Below are positions 42,059 to 50,867 of a stretch of DNA of 64,000 nucleotides, piece by piece. The notes beneath the pieces were generated by a model. The model was given only the letters and a program-made list of their open reading frames with translations, was not told where the DNA came from and made no database searches. Each line of letters opens with the position of its first letter. The stretch's first letter is position 1. The stretch covers positions 1 through 64,000 of the forward strand of contig JAWODV010000042.1 of the NCBI GenBank assembly GCA_046483075.1, read 5' to 3'. The translations under genes were made by a program, and so were the position numbers. This DNA is from JASMTM01 sp046483075 (GTDB lineage Bacteria; Thermotogota; Thermotogae; Petrotogales; Kosmotogaceae).

Positions 42059-42907
42059 ATGAAAAATAAAGACAGTTTTTTGAAGGAAATATTCAACGTT
42101 GAAAAACCAATAATTGGAATGATTCATCTAAAACCGTTACCAGGTTCTCCACTATATGATCCTGAATTAATGCCCATGTCAAAAATTATAAAAACAGCAA
42201 TTGAAGAAGCAAAGATACTTGAAGAAGCTGGACTTGATGGCTTACAGGTAGAGAATATATGGGATTATCCCTACTTGAAAAACAAAGACATACCTTACGA
42301 AACAGTTTCTTCACTTTCAGTAACTACACATGAAATTAATAACAGTGTTGAAATACCGGTAGGCGTCAACTGTCACTTAAATGGTGGTTTTGCAGCTCTT
42401 GCAGCTGCGGTTGCAGCTAAAGCAAAATGGATCAGAGTATTTGAATGGGTAAATGCATATGTTTCTCATGCAGGAATAACGGAGGGCATCGGTGGGAAAC
42501 TGGCCAGATATCGTTCATTTCTTAAATCAAATGATATCAAATTCCTTTGTGATGTTAATGTTAAACACGGTAGTCACTTCATAATTTCGGACAGAACAAT
42601 AATCGAACAGGCACATGATGCTGAATCTGAGGGAGCTGAGACCCTTATTGTAACCGGATTCAAAACAGGAGAGCCTCCTTCCATTGAAGATGTAAGTGTA
42701 TTCTGTTCTGCCACTAAATTACCTGTTCTTATAGGAAGTGGAATCACCAAAGATAATGCAGTCAGTCTCTTAAAACACGCAGATGGAGCAATTGTTGGTA
42801 GCTACTTCAAAAAAGATGGAGTCTGGAAAAAGAAAGTTCAATCTTCAAGAGCAGTAGAATTCATGAATGTAATAAGAAGTTTTCGTAAGGAGTTTGAAAA
42901 TGAATAA
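42059..42907 (+). CDS. BtpA/SgcQ-family TIM-barrel protein
   Basis: The 282-aa protein belongs to the BtpA family, known from photosystem I assembly in cyanobacteria but also found in sugar operons (SgcQ in E. coli). It has IGMIHLKPLPGSPLYDP, GLDGLQVENIWDYPY, VGVNCHLNGGFAALAAAVA and VLIGSGITKDNA, which fit a TIM barrel with a phosphate-binding end. Reaction unknown. In a ribose-type operon it may act on a sugar phosphate or nucleoside-derived product. It overlaps the kinase gene by eight bases. Confidence 0.85.
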   Translation: MKNKDSFLKEIFNVEKPIIGMIHLKPLPGSPLYDPELMPMSKIIKTAIEEAKILEEAGLDGLQVENIWDYPYLKNKDIPYETVSSLSVTTHEINNSVEIPVGVNCHLNGGFAALAAAVAAKAKWIRVFEWVNAYVSHAGITEGIGGKLARYRSFLKSNDIKFLCDVNVKHGSHFIISDRTIIEQAHDAESEGAETLIVTGFKTGEPPSIEDVSVFCSATKLPVLIGSGITKDNAVSLLKHADGAIVGSYFKKDGVWKKKVQSSRAVEFMNVIRSFRKEFENE

Positions 42908-43850
42908 CACAGGATTTAATTTCACTGGAAAAGTATTATGCACCGGGAGCGTTAACATGGATTTAGTGATGGTTATGGAACACTTGCCTGAACCTGGTGA
43001 AACTGTTGTTACAGACAATTTTAAACGATATCCAGGTGGAAAAGGTGGTAATCAGGCGGTAACTTCATCATTGCTCGGAGCAAAAGTTACCATGCTTACA
43101 AAACTCGGTGGCGACTCTTTCAGCAAACAACTCAAAAGTTCCATGAAAAAAAGCGGAGTTGATATAAACGAGATACTAACTGACGAGCAAGGTACTGCTG
43201 GTATTGCCATGATTAGGGTGGATTCTAAAGGACAAAACTCTATATCATTTACTCCGGGAAGTAATGCCGAATTTAGTCCTGATGATATAAAAAAACAAAC
43301 AAAACTTTTCGAATCAGGGACGATACTTTTAAGCACTATGGAAATAAATGAAGAAACAGTATACGCTGCCATAAGAAGAGCAAAAAAACATGGTTTATTT
43401 GTTGTTCTCGATCCTGCACCAGTTCCTGACGTGTCATTCCCAGAAGATATTCCAGAGTTAGTTGATGTAATTAAACCAAATGAGACTGAAGCGAGTTCAA
43501 TATGTGGTTTCAAAATCAACAGCGAAGAAACAGTCAAGAAAGGACTCAAAAAGTTAAGAGAACTGGGGTTCAAAATCCCAATAATTACTATGGGAGAAAA
43601 TGGTGTCTATGCACTTTGTGAAGATGAGTTAATCCACTTTAGCGCGCTTCAAGTAAAAACCATAGATTCTACAGCAGCAGGTGATGTTTTTTCCGGTGCT
43701 CTTGCCGCTTCACTTTCAAAAAATAAACCTTTAAGAAAATCTATAGAATTCTCAAATATTGCTGCAGCATTAAGTACAACAAAAGCGGGTGCTCAAACAT
43801 CAATACCCGATTTATCTGAAATTAGTCATTACCTGAGTAATGGAGGATGA
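42900..43850 (+). CDS. rbsK: ribokinase (PfkB family)
   Basis: The enzyme phosphorylates D-ribose to ribose-5-phosphate. The 316-aa protein has GSVNMDLVMVMEHLPEPGETV, YPGGKGGNQAVTSSLLGAKV (PfkB signature 1) and DSTAAGDVFSGALAASLS with the catalytic Asp (signature 2, here ST instead of TT). The ATG at 42900 has TAAGGAG upstream. The close neighbours RbsD, transporter and RpiB make ribose the likely substrate. Confidence 0.9.
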   Translation: MNNTGFNFTGKVLCTGSVNMDLVMVMEHLPEPGETVVTDNFKRYPGGKGGNQAVTSSLLGAKVTMLTKLGGDSFSKQLKSSMKKSGVDINEILTDEQGTAGIAMIRVDSKGQNSISFTPGSNAEFSPDDIKKQTKLFESGTILLSTMEINEETVYAAIRRAKKHGLFVVLDPAPVPDVSFPEDIPELVDVIKPNETEASSICGFKINSEETVKKGLKKLRELGFKIPIITMGENGVYALCEDELIHFSALQVKTIDSTAAGDVFSGALAASLSKNKPLRKSIEFSNIAAALSTTKAGAQTSIPDLSEISHYLSNGG

Positions 43851-43855
43851 TTTTT

Positions 43856-45355
43856 GTGTCCAGCACAGTTCTTGAGATGAAAAACATAAGTAAGAGCTTT
43901 GGCGGTATCCGCGCTTTAAAGGAAGTAGACTTCCTACTTAATGAAGGTGAAGTACATGCACTTTTAGGAGAAAACGGTGCTGGCAAATCAACACTGGTAA
44001 AGATACTAACAGGAGTCTACAAAAAAGACGATGGACAAATCTTTATAGATGGAAAAGAAAATGTAATCCTAAACCCGTTAGATGCCAGATACAAAGGTAT
44101 CGCAGCTATTTATCAAGAACTTAGTCTAATAGAAAATCTTTCTGTAGCGGAAAACATATATTTAGGACATGAACCATCAGGAAAAATCCTTGGTACAATA
44201 CGCAAAAAAGAATTAATAAATAGTTCAGTCGATTATCTTAAGAGCTTTAATATTGAAATTGATCCAAAAACAAAGGTATCTCAACTTGGTATGGGGGAAA
44301 AAAGGATCATAGAAATAATTAAAGCTCTATCAATAAATGCAAAAATCTTACTACTCGATGAACCGACTACTGGAATGAGCAGCGCGGAAATTGAGATTTT
44401 TTTCAAGATACTTGAGGATCTGAAGAAAAAAGAAGTAAACATGATTTATATTTCGCATTATCTGGATGAAGTTTTTAGAATATGCGATCGAGCAACGGTG
44501 TTAAGAGATGGAGAGAATGCTGGAACCTTTACTGTAAATGAAGTTAATACCGGAACCCTTGTAAATGCAATGCTTGGTCACACTATTAAAGACGAATTCC
44601 CAAAAAGAAAAAAACAATACGATGGTGAAATTATTATGAGCGTTGATAACTTCAAAGCCGAGCAAATGCAGGAACCAATTTCTTTTAGCTTGAAAAAAGG
44701 AGAAATACTAGGAATCACCGGCATTATTGGTTCGGGTAAAAGTGAATTGGCCCTTGGCCTTTTTGGTGCTACAAAAAGTATTCAAGGGAGTATAAAAATT
44801 AATAACTCAACCATAACAAGGAATAATCCTAAAAATGCAAAAATAAATGGAATTGCTTTTATACCCGAAGATAGAAAAGAGCAAGGCCTTTTTCCAAATT
44901 TTTCACTTGAAGACAATATAATACTACCAAACATAGATCTTGTGACCAGACTAACGTTAATCTTAAATAAAGCAAAAAGACAACTTGCATTTAGTACTGC
45001 AAAAAAGTTAAAAGTCACTCCATTGAATTTACAAATGAAAGCTCATAATTTTTCTGGTGGAAATCAGCAAAAAATTGTTGTTGGAAAGTGGTTAAGCGGA
45101 AAACCAGATATTGTGATACTGGATGAACCCACAAGAGGAATCGATGTTGGGGCCAAAACTGAGATTTATAACTTAATCAACGAAATGGCTGATTCTGGAA
45201 CTTCAATTATTCTTATTTCATCAGAATTCAAGGAAATAGGTGGTATTTGTGACAGGGTACTAATTTTAAGAAAAGGAAGAGTTATTAAAGAAATGGACTC
45301 TTATGAAATTCATACAGAAGATATTATGAGTTATGCTTTAGGAGGTAAATCATGA
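43856..45355 (+). CDS. rbsA: ribose-type ABC transporter ATP-binding protein (two ABC domains)
   Basis: The 499-aa protein has tandem ATPase domains. The first has LLGENGAGKSTLVKIL and LLLDEPTTGMS, with a degenerate signature LGMGEKRI. The second has a variant Walker A GIIGSGKSELALG and the signature FSGGNQQKIVVGKWL. This asymmetry is normal for RbsA/MglA. GTG at 43856 has GGAGG nine bases upstream; an ATG at 43847 is too close to that site. It overlaps the permease gene by four bases. Confidence 0.9.
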   Translation: MSSTVLEMKNISKSFGGIRALKEVDFLLNEGEVHALLGENGAGKSTLVKILTGVYKKDDGQIFIDGKENVILNPLDARYKGIAAIYQELSLIENLSVAENIYLGHEPSGKILGTIRKKELINSSVDYLKSFNIEIDPKTKVSQLGMGEKRIIEIIKALSINAKILLLDEPTTGMSSAEIEIFFKILEDLKKKEVNMIYISHYLDEVFRICDRATVLRDGENAGTFTVNEVNTGTLVNAMLGHTIKDEFPKRKKQYDGEIIMSVDNFKAEQMQEPISFSLKKGEILGITGIIGSGKSELALGLFGATKSIQGSIKINNSTITRNNPKNAKINGIAFIPEDRKEQGLFPNFSLEDNIILPNIDLVTRLTLILNKAKRQLAFSTAKKLKVTPLNLQMKAHNFSGGNQQKIVVGKWLSGKPDIVILDEPTRGIDVGAKTEIYNLINEMADSGTSIILISSEFKEIGGICDRVLILRKGRVIKEMDSYEIHTEDIMSYALGGKS

Positions 45356-46323
45356 CCAACAAAAATAACTCCTCTAAAATAAAGGCACCAAAGTTGAAAC
45401 TAGATTTTAAAGCGCTTTTGAAAGGCGAATTAGGTTTAGTTATTATTCTAGTTGCCTTATTAGTTTTCTTTACCATGATGTCCCCCTATTTTTTAAATAT
45501 GAGAAATTTACTAAATATTTCTAGACAGGTTTCTGTAACTTTAATAATAGCTGTTGGTATGACCTTTGTGATATTGATAGGAGAAATTGATCTTTCAGTT
45601 GGCTCAATAGCTGCTCTTGTAGGCGTAGCAACTGCCTTCACTATAATAACTTCAGGATCAATAGTCTACGGTATCCTAGCTGGTGCGGGGGTAGGACTTC
45701 TAGTAGGACTAATCAACGGTGTTCTGGTTGTCTTTGGAAAAGTACAGTCTTTTATTGTCACTCTCGCAATGCTTGGGATTGCCAGAGGAGCTGCCCTGGT
45801 TTGGTCAGATGGGAAACCAATTTCTGGATTACCTTTAAAATTTGGAGAAATAGGAGCCGGCTATGTGGGAAATATTCCGGTTTCTACAATAATAGCTGCT
45901 GTAATCTTCCTAATAGCTTTTTATTTTCTAAGAAAAACTAAACATGGTCTATATACACGTTCCATTGGAGCAAATAGAGAGGCAGCAAAGCTTTCTGCAA
46001 TTCCGGTAAAAAAATATAGAGTCGTTGTCTTCGTAATTTCAGGTTTAATGAGTGCATTTGGAGGCATTTTAATTGCTTCCAAGCTTCTCTCCGGTTCACC
46101 AACAGCGGCTGAAGGTATGGAACTTAATGTGATAGCTGCAGTTATTCTTGGTGGCGCTTCATTATCTGGTGGAGTTGGAACTGCGCTTGGCACATTGCTT
46201 GGAGCAGTAGTAATTGGTGTTATAAATAACGGAATGAACTTAATTGGTGTTTCCTCGTTTTTCCAGGAAATAGTCAGAGGAGTAATTATTCTTGTGGCAG
46301 TTCTTGCTAAACGTGGAGAATGA
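45352..46323 (+). CDS. rbsC: ribose-type ABC transporter permease
   Basis: This 323-aa membrane subunit has about eight to ten helices. It has the RbsC/AraH signature VGMTFVILIGEIDLSVGSIAAL near residues 68-88 and the C-terminal VIAAVILGGASLSGGVGTALGTLLGA. A 30-residue polar N-terminus precedes the first helix. It is coupled to rbsA by an ATGA overlap. Confidence 0.92.
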   Translation: MTNKNNSSKIKAPKLKLDFKALLKGELGLVIILVALLVFFTMMSPYFLNMRNLLNISRQVSVTLIIAVGMTFVILIGEIDLSVGSIAALVGVATAFTIITSGSIVYGILAGAGVGLLVGLINGVLVVFGKVQSFIVTLAMLGIARGAALVWSDGKPISGLPLKFGEIGAGYVGNIPVSTIIAAVIFLIAFYFLRKTKHGLYTRSIGANREAAKLSAIPVKKYRVVVFVISGLMSAFGGILIASKLLSGSPTAAEGMELNVIAAVILGGASLSGGVGTALGTLLGAVVIGVINNGMNLIGVSSFFQEIVRGVIILVAVLAKRGE

Positions 46324-46360
46324 CACCATAAAAAGCAAAAACTTAAAGGAGGTTTGTGAA

Positions 46361-47248
46361 ATGAAAAGATCATTGTTAGTGGTTTTGTTATTAGCTGTTT
46401 TTGCATTCAGTGGAATGGCAGCAAAAACAATAGGTTTTGCAGTTTCCACACTTGCCAATCCATTCTTTGTAACCATGAAAGAAGGCGGAGAAGACAAGTG
46501 TAATGAACTGGGGCTTGATTACATTGTACTCGATGCTCAGGACTCTTCATCAAAACAATATTCACAGGTACAGGATTTAATAACAAGAAATGTTGATGTA
46601 CTGATTATTAATCCTGTGGATTCTGATGCAATCGTTACAGCTGTACTGGAAGCAAATAGAGCAGGAATTCCTGTAATTACTGTCACCAGACCCTCAAATG
46701 GTGGAAAAGTTGAACAACACCTTGACATCGATAATAAAGAAGCAGGAGAACTGATCGGTAAAGCACTTGTTGAAGAACTTGATGGTAAAGGAAAAGTTGC
46801 AATACTCGAAGGAATCCCTGGTGCTCCTTCTGCGAGAGACAGGCAGGAAGGCTTTCTCAATGTTGTAGAAAATTATCCGGATATCGAAGTTGTTACCAGT
46901 TTAACGGCTAATTATTCAAGAGAACAGGGTTATGACGTAACAGAAGATTTACTACAGGGCTTTCCGGAACTTGATGCCATTTATGCTCATAATGATGAGA
47001 TGGCTCTTGGTGCAGTAAGAGCAGCAGTAGGCGCAGGTAGAATTGATGAGATTTCAATATTTGGAATCGATGCAATTGACGATGCAATAGAAGCAATCAA
47101 AAGTGACGAAATGGTGGCAACAGTTCAACAGCAACCATATCTTCAAATGCAAATGGCTGTTGTTGCTGCTCAAAGAATTCTTAATGGTGCCGATGTTGAA
47201 CCTTTGGTTATAGTACCGTTGAAGCTTATAACTGAAGAAGACCTTTAA
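46361..47248 (+). CDS. rbsB: ribose-type ABC transporter substrate-binding protein
   Basis: The 295-aa exported receptor has a signal peptide (KRSLLVVLLLAVFAFSGMAA). Typical RbsB blocks are FAVSTLANPFFVTMKEGGED, VDVLIINPVDSDAI, GIPSAPSARDRQEG-like text (written GIPGAPSARDRQEG), YAHNDEMALGAVRA and FGIDAIDDAIEAI. The ligand residues Arg, Asn-Asp and Asp are in the usual places. The ATG at 46361 has AAAGGAGG upstream. It is the last gene of the operon and is followed by a terminator. Confidence 0.92.
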   Translation: MKRSLLVVLLLAVFAFSGMAAKTIGFAVSTLANPFFVTMKEGGEDKCNELGLDYIVLDAQDSSSKQYSQVQDLITRNVDVLIINPVDSDAIVTAVLEANRAGIPVITVTRPSNGGKVEQHLDIDNKEAGELIGKALVEELDGKGKVAILEGIPGAPSARDRQEGFLNVVENYPDIEVVTSLTANYSREQGYDVTEDLLQGFPELDAIYAHNDEMALGAVRAAVGAGRIDEISIFGIDAIDDAIEAIKSDEMVATVQQQPYLQMQMAVVAAQRILNGADVEPLVIVPLKLITEEDL

Positions 47249-47272
47249 AATTATTGACTAAGTGAATAAACA

Positions 47273-47302
47273 AAAAAGAGCGCTCAGTTGAGCGCTCTTT
47301 TT
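47273..47302. terminator. bidirectional terminator between rbsB and rpiB
   Basis: AAAAAGAGCGCTC and GAGCGCTCTTTTT form a perfect 13-bp stem around AGTT. The rpiB stop codon starts within the right arm. Confidence 0.88.
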
Positions 47303-47732
47303 AATCATCATCTATTTTTTCAACTCTTCGTTTATGCTTTCCCCCATCAAAATCAGTATTTAGAAATACCTCCACGATATCCAACGCCAGTTGATGAGCT
47401 ACCAATCTACCACCCATAGCTAAGACATTAGCATTGTTATGTCGTCTTGCCATTTCAGCCATTTTGGGGTACAGGCATAACGCTGCTCTAATGTTTCTAT
47501 ATTTATTAGTTACCATTGACATACCAATACCCGTTCCACAAATAACTATTCCACGATCAACTTCTCCACTTTGAACAGCCTTTGCTACCTTTTTTCCATA
47601 ATCTGGATAATCAACTGAACGATCATTGTCTGTACCATAATCAATAATATCTATTTCTTTTTTCTTGAAATATTCTTTCACATGTTCTTTTAAATCAAAT
47701 CCTGCATGGTCAGAACCTATGGCTATTTTCAT
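47301..47732 (-). CDS. rpiB: ribose-5-phosphate isomerase B (RpiB/LacAB family)
   Basis: The enzyme interconverts ribose-5-phosphate and ribulose-5-phosphate. The 143-aa protein has IAIGSDHAGFDLKEHV, VDYPDYGKKVA, GIVICGTGIGMSMVTNKY with the catalytic Cys, RAALC and NNANVLAMGGRLV. It would take the product of rbsK but is convergent with that operon and follows lexA by 16 bases, so it is transcribed with metG-gyrA-lexA. GGAGGG precedes the ATG. Confidence 0.92.
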   Translation of the reverse strand: MKIAIGSDHAGFDLKEHVKEYFKKKEIDIIDYGTDNDRSVDYPDYGKKVAKAVQSGEVDRGIVICGTGIGMSMVTNKYRNIRAALCLYPKMAEMARRHNNANVLAMGGRLVAHQLALDIVEVFLNTDFDGGKHKRRVEKIDDD

Positions 47733-47748
47733 AATTCCCTCCGATATT

Positions 47749-48375
47749 TTATTTATACCATCTCAACAAACCTACCATTTTTCCCTGAACCTTCAATCTG
47801 TCTGCTTCAACAAGTATAGGAAGCATATCAGGATTGGACGGTATGAGTCGTATTTTTGGACCCTGATTTTCGAATTTTTTTAGAGTGGCATTTTCATTAT
47901 CAATTAGTGCAGCCACAATATCTCCATTATTGGCCCACTCCTGTTTTCTCAAAACAACAAGATCACCATTGAGAATATGAGAATCTACCATGCTGTTTCC
48001 TTTAACTTTCAATACAAAATAATCAAACCCTTTTCTTATCATGATTGTAGGCACAGGAACATTTTCTTCATGATTCTCAATTGCCTGTATTGCTTCTCCT
48101 GCTGCAATAACACCCGCGAGAGGTACCATTATTACATCCTGGGCTGGATCGTACTCTGATCCATCGGAATTTTTTATTATCCTTATACCGCGAGACACAC
48201 CGGTTCTTTCTATATATCCTTTCTTTTCAAGAGCTTCAAGATGTTTTGCAACTCCCCGGGGTGACGAAATATTGAAATGCTCTCCTATGTCGCGTATGCT
48301 GGGAGGATAAGCATTTAGCTTAATATAATTCTCCACATAATTAAGAATTTCTTTCTGTCTATCTGTTAATTTCAT
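47749..48375 (-). CDS. lexA: LexA SOS repressor
   Basis: LexA represses DNA-repair genes and cuts itself when RecA filaments form. The 208-aa protein has an N-terminal winged helix (LTDRQKEILNYVENYIK, YPPSIRDIGEHFNISSPRGV). The A92-G93 cleavage site lies in VIAAGEAI, the nucleophile S128 in VKGNSMVD, and K166 in NATLKKF. TGGAGGTGA precedes the ATG. It lies 29 bases after gyrA and before rpiB. Confidence 0.95.
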   Translation of the reverse strand: MKLTDRQKEILNYVENYIKLNAYPPSIRDIGEHFNISSPRGVAKHLEALEKKGYIERTGVSRGIRIIKNSDGSEYDPAQDVIMVPLAGVIAAGEAIQAIENHEENVPVPTIMIRKGFDYFVLKVKGNSMVDSHILNGDLVVLRKQEWANNGDIVAALIDNENATLKKFENQGPKIRLIPSNPDMLPILVEADRLKVQGKMVGLLRWYK

Positions 48376-48404
48376 GGGTCACCTCCATGGGAATTCTTTA
48401 AGAT

Positions 48405-50834
48405 TCATTCCTCTTCTACCCTGGCCACACTGGTTACCACGTCTTCTTTTGATAAATTTACTACTTTTACTCCTTTTGTAATCCTTCCAGTAATTCTAAT
48501 ACTTTTAACGGGTATCCTTATTGACTGTGATGAATGTGTCATCAAAATTACTTCATCATCGTCATCGACAACCAGGGCTCTTACAACCTCACCAATGCTA
48601 TCTGTCCCATATAAATTCTTTAAACCGTAACCAGATCTATTCTGTATTCTGTATTCACTTAAATATGTTCGCTTTCCGATGCCTTTTTCTGTCGCAGTGA
48701 GAAGTGTTCTATCATCATCAGGTGAAACAAAGCTTGCGGCTACTACTTCGTCTCCCTCTCTTAATTTTATTCCAATAACACCCATGGCAGTTCGTCCCAT
48801 AGGTCTTACCTGAGACATTGGAAATCTTATTACCATACCTTTTTTTGTTGAAATTATTGCTGTATCATCTTCAGACGAAGAAATCTCTGCATCAACCACC
48901 CGATCACCTTCCTGTAATTCAATTGCCTTAATTCCCGAGATTCTTGAATTGACAAACTGATCAAAACCTGTACGTTTAATCTTTCCAAATCGAGTGGTAA
49001 TAACAAGGAATTTGTCCTCAATTTCTTCGCTTCTTGCGGAAAGAACTGCCTGTACTTCCTCATCGGATTCCATTTTTACGTGATTGTAAAGTAGCTTTCC
49101 CTTGGTATCTCTCGAGGTATAGTTAAGCTCGTAATTATTTATCTGGTAAGCCTTACCTTTTGAGGTAATGATTACAGTTTTGCTTAACCGTGTAGAACTT
49201 AAAATATTTGTGACAAAATCATCCTGAGACGTTTTTATCCCTCTAACACCTTTACCACCTCTATTTTGCATTTTGTATCCGTCAAGTGGCGTTGCTTTTA
49301 TATAACCTTTATTGGTAACTGCTACAAGTATTTCATCATCTGGAATGACATCTGCCACATTAAAATCAGAGTCATCATCATCACTTATTCGGGTAAGTCT
49401 TTCGTCTCCATACTTTTTCTCAATTCCATTAAGTTCTTCCTTTATAACCCTATAGATCTCTTTAGGATCTGAAAGAATCTTTCTATATTCATTAATCTTA
49501 CTAACCAGATCTTTGTATTCAGCAAGCAATTTTTCTACTTCCATCGACGTTAATCTGCCCAGTCTCATATCAAGAATTGCCTTCGCCTGCTCTTCAGATA
49601 CCTCGAGGGTCTCAATTAAATTTTTGGCGGCTTCTTTTGTATCCTTGGCATTTCTAATAATATCAACTACCGTATCTATTGAGCGATTCGCACGCGTTAA
49701 CCCTTCTACTATATGAGCTCTCTTTGATGCCTCTTCAAGATAGGTTTCTGTTCTCTTCGTTATAATTCCATATCTATGACTTATAAATGATTTCAAAACC
49801 TCTTTCAGTGTCATCATACGTGGTCGTTTTTTCTCATCAATGACAAGCATCTGAACCCCGAAAACATTCTGAAGATATGTATGCTTGTAAAGCAGATTCA
49901 AAACAACATTTGGATTTGCGTCTCTCTTTAATTCTAAAACAACCCTAAGTCCCTTTTTATCAGATTCATCTCTTATATTTCTGATCTGAACATCCCTAAC
50001 ATTCTGCGCAGCATGAGCAATTTGTTGAATCAGATCTGTCTTTGAAACTGCATAGGGTATCTCTGTTATCACTATTTTTGTCTGACCCTTTTCTTCTTTA
50101 ATCTCTGCTTCACCACGAACAGTAATTCTTCCCTTTCCAGTGGTATAGGCATCCCTTATTCCATCCCTGCCAATTATCGTTCCACCTGTAGGGAAGTCTG
50201 GACCTTTTACGTATTTCATTAACTCGTTGTTATCTGTTTCAGGGTTATCGATTAAACATATCGTGGCTTCTAGTAATTCGGTCAGGTTATGCGGCGGAAT
50301 GCTTGTCATCATTCCCACAGCAATACCTGATGCACCATTCATCAACAGATTGGGTACTTTCGACGGAAGTACTTCAGGTTCATCAAGCGAACCGTCAAAA
50401 TTGGGTGCAAACCTAACTGTATTTTTATCAATATCCTCAAGCATCTCTTCAGCAAGACTATGCATCCTCGCCTCTGTATAACGCATTGCTGCTGGAGGAT
50501 CTCTATCAATCGACCCAAAATTACCCTGTCCCTGAACTAGTGGATATCTCATAGTAAATGGTTGAGCCATTCTTACAATCGTGTCATAAATCGCAAGATC
50601 TCCATGAGGATGATATTTACCCATTACCTCTCCAACGATTCTTGCACTTTTTTTGTAAGCTGTGTTGTGCCTTAAACCAAGTTGAAGCATTCCATAAAGG
50701 ATCCTTCTCTGAACCGGTTTCAAACCATCTCTTACATCTGGAATTGCTCTACCAACAATAACACTCATTGAATAGAGCATATAAGAATCTATCATTTCAT
50801 CATTAATTGATCTCGAAATAATTTCTTCAGCCAA
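48405..50834 (-). CDS. gyrA: DNA gyrase subunit A
   Basis: This type II topoisomerase subunit cuts and rejoins DNA to introduce negative supercoils. The 809-aa protein has the quinolone region GDLAIYDTIVRMAQ, the catalytic Tyr in AAMRYTEARM and the coiled-coil region. The C-terminal beta-pinwheel has the GyrA box QNRGGKGVRG (consensus QRRGGKG), which argues for gyrA rather than parC. TTG start with GAGGAGG seven bases upstream. It lies 33 bases downstream of metG. Confidence 0.94.
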   Translation of the reverse strand: MAEEIISRSINDEMIDSYMLYSMSVIVGRAIPDVRDGLKPVQRRILYGMLQLGLRHNTAYKKSARIVGEVMGKYHPHGDLAIYDTIVRMAQPFTMRYPLVQGQGNFGSIDRDPPAAMRYTEARMHSLAEEMLEDIDKNTVRFAPNFDGSLDEPEVLPSKVPNLLMNGASGIAVGMMTSIPPHNLTELLEATICLIDNPETDNNELMKYVKGPDFPTGGTIIGRDGIRDAYTTGKGRITVRGEAEIKEEKGQTKIVITEIPYAVSKTDLIQQIAHAAQNVRDVQIRNIRDESDKKGLRVVLELKRDANPNVVLNLLYKHTYLQNVFGVQMLVIDEKKRPRMMTLKEVLKSFISHRYGIITKRTETYLEEASKRAHIVEGLTRANRSIDTVVDIIRNAKDTKEAAKNLIETLEVSEEQAKAILDMRLGRLTSMEVEKLLAEYKDLVSKINEYRKILSDPKEIYRVIKEELNGIEKKYGDERLTRISDDDDSDFNVADVIPDDEILVAVTNKGYIKATPLDGYKMQNRGGKGVRGIKTSQDDFVTNILSSTRLSKTVIITSKGKAYQINNYELNYTSRDTKGKLLYNHVKMESDEEVQAVLSARSEEIEDKFLVITTRFGKIKRTGFDQFVNSRISGIKAIELQEGDRVVDAEISSSEDDTAIISTKKGMVIRFPMSQVRPMGRTAMGVIGIKLREGDEVVAASFVSPDDDRTLLTATEKGIGKRTYLSEYRIQNRSGYGLKNLYGTDSIGEVVRALVVDDDDEVILMTHSSQSIRIPVKSIRITGRITKGVKVVNLSKEDVVTSVARVEEE

Positions 50835-50867
50835 AACTGAACCTCCTCATACTAGAAAATCTATATG

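Noticed and set aside
43052..43573. Long antisense open frame of 173 codons opposite rbsK
   Set aside because: rbsK has complete PfkB motifs on the plus strand; the antisense frame has no ribosome site and no recognisable domain.
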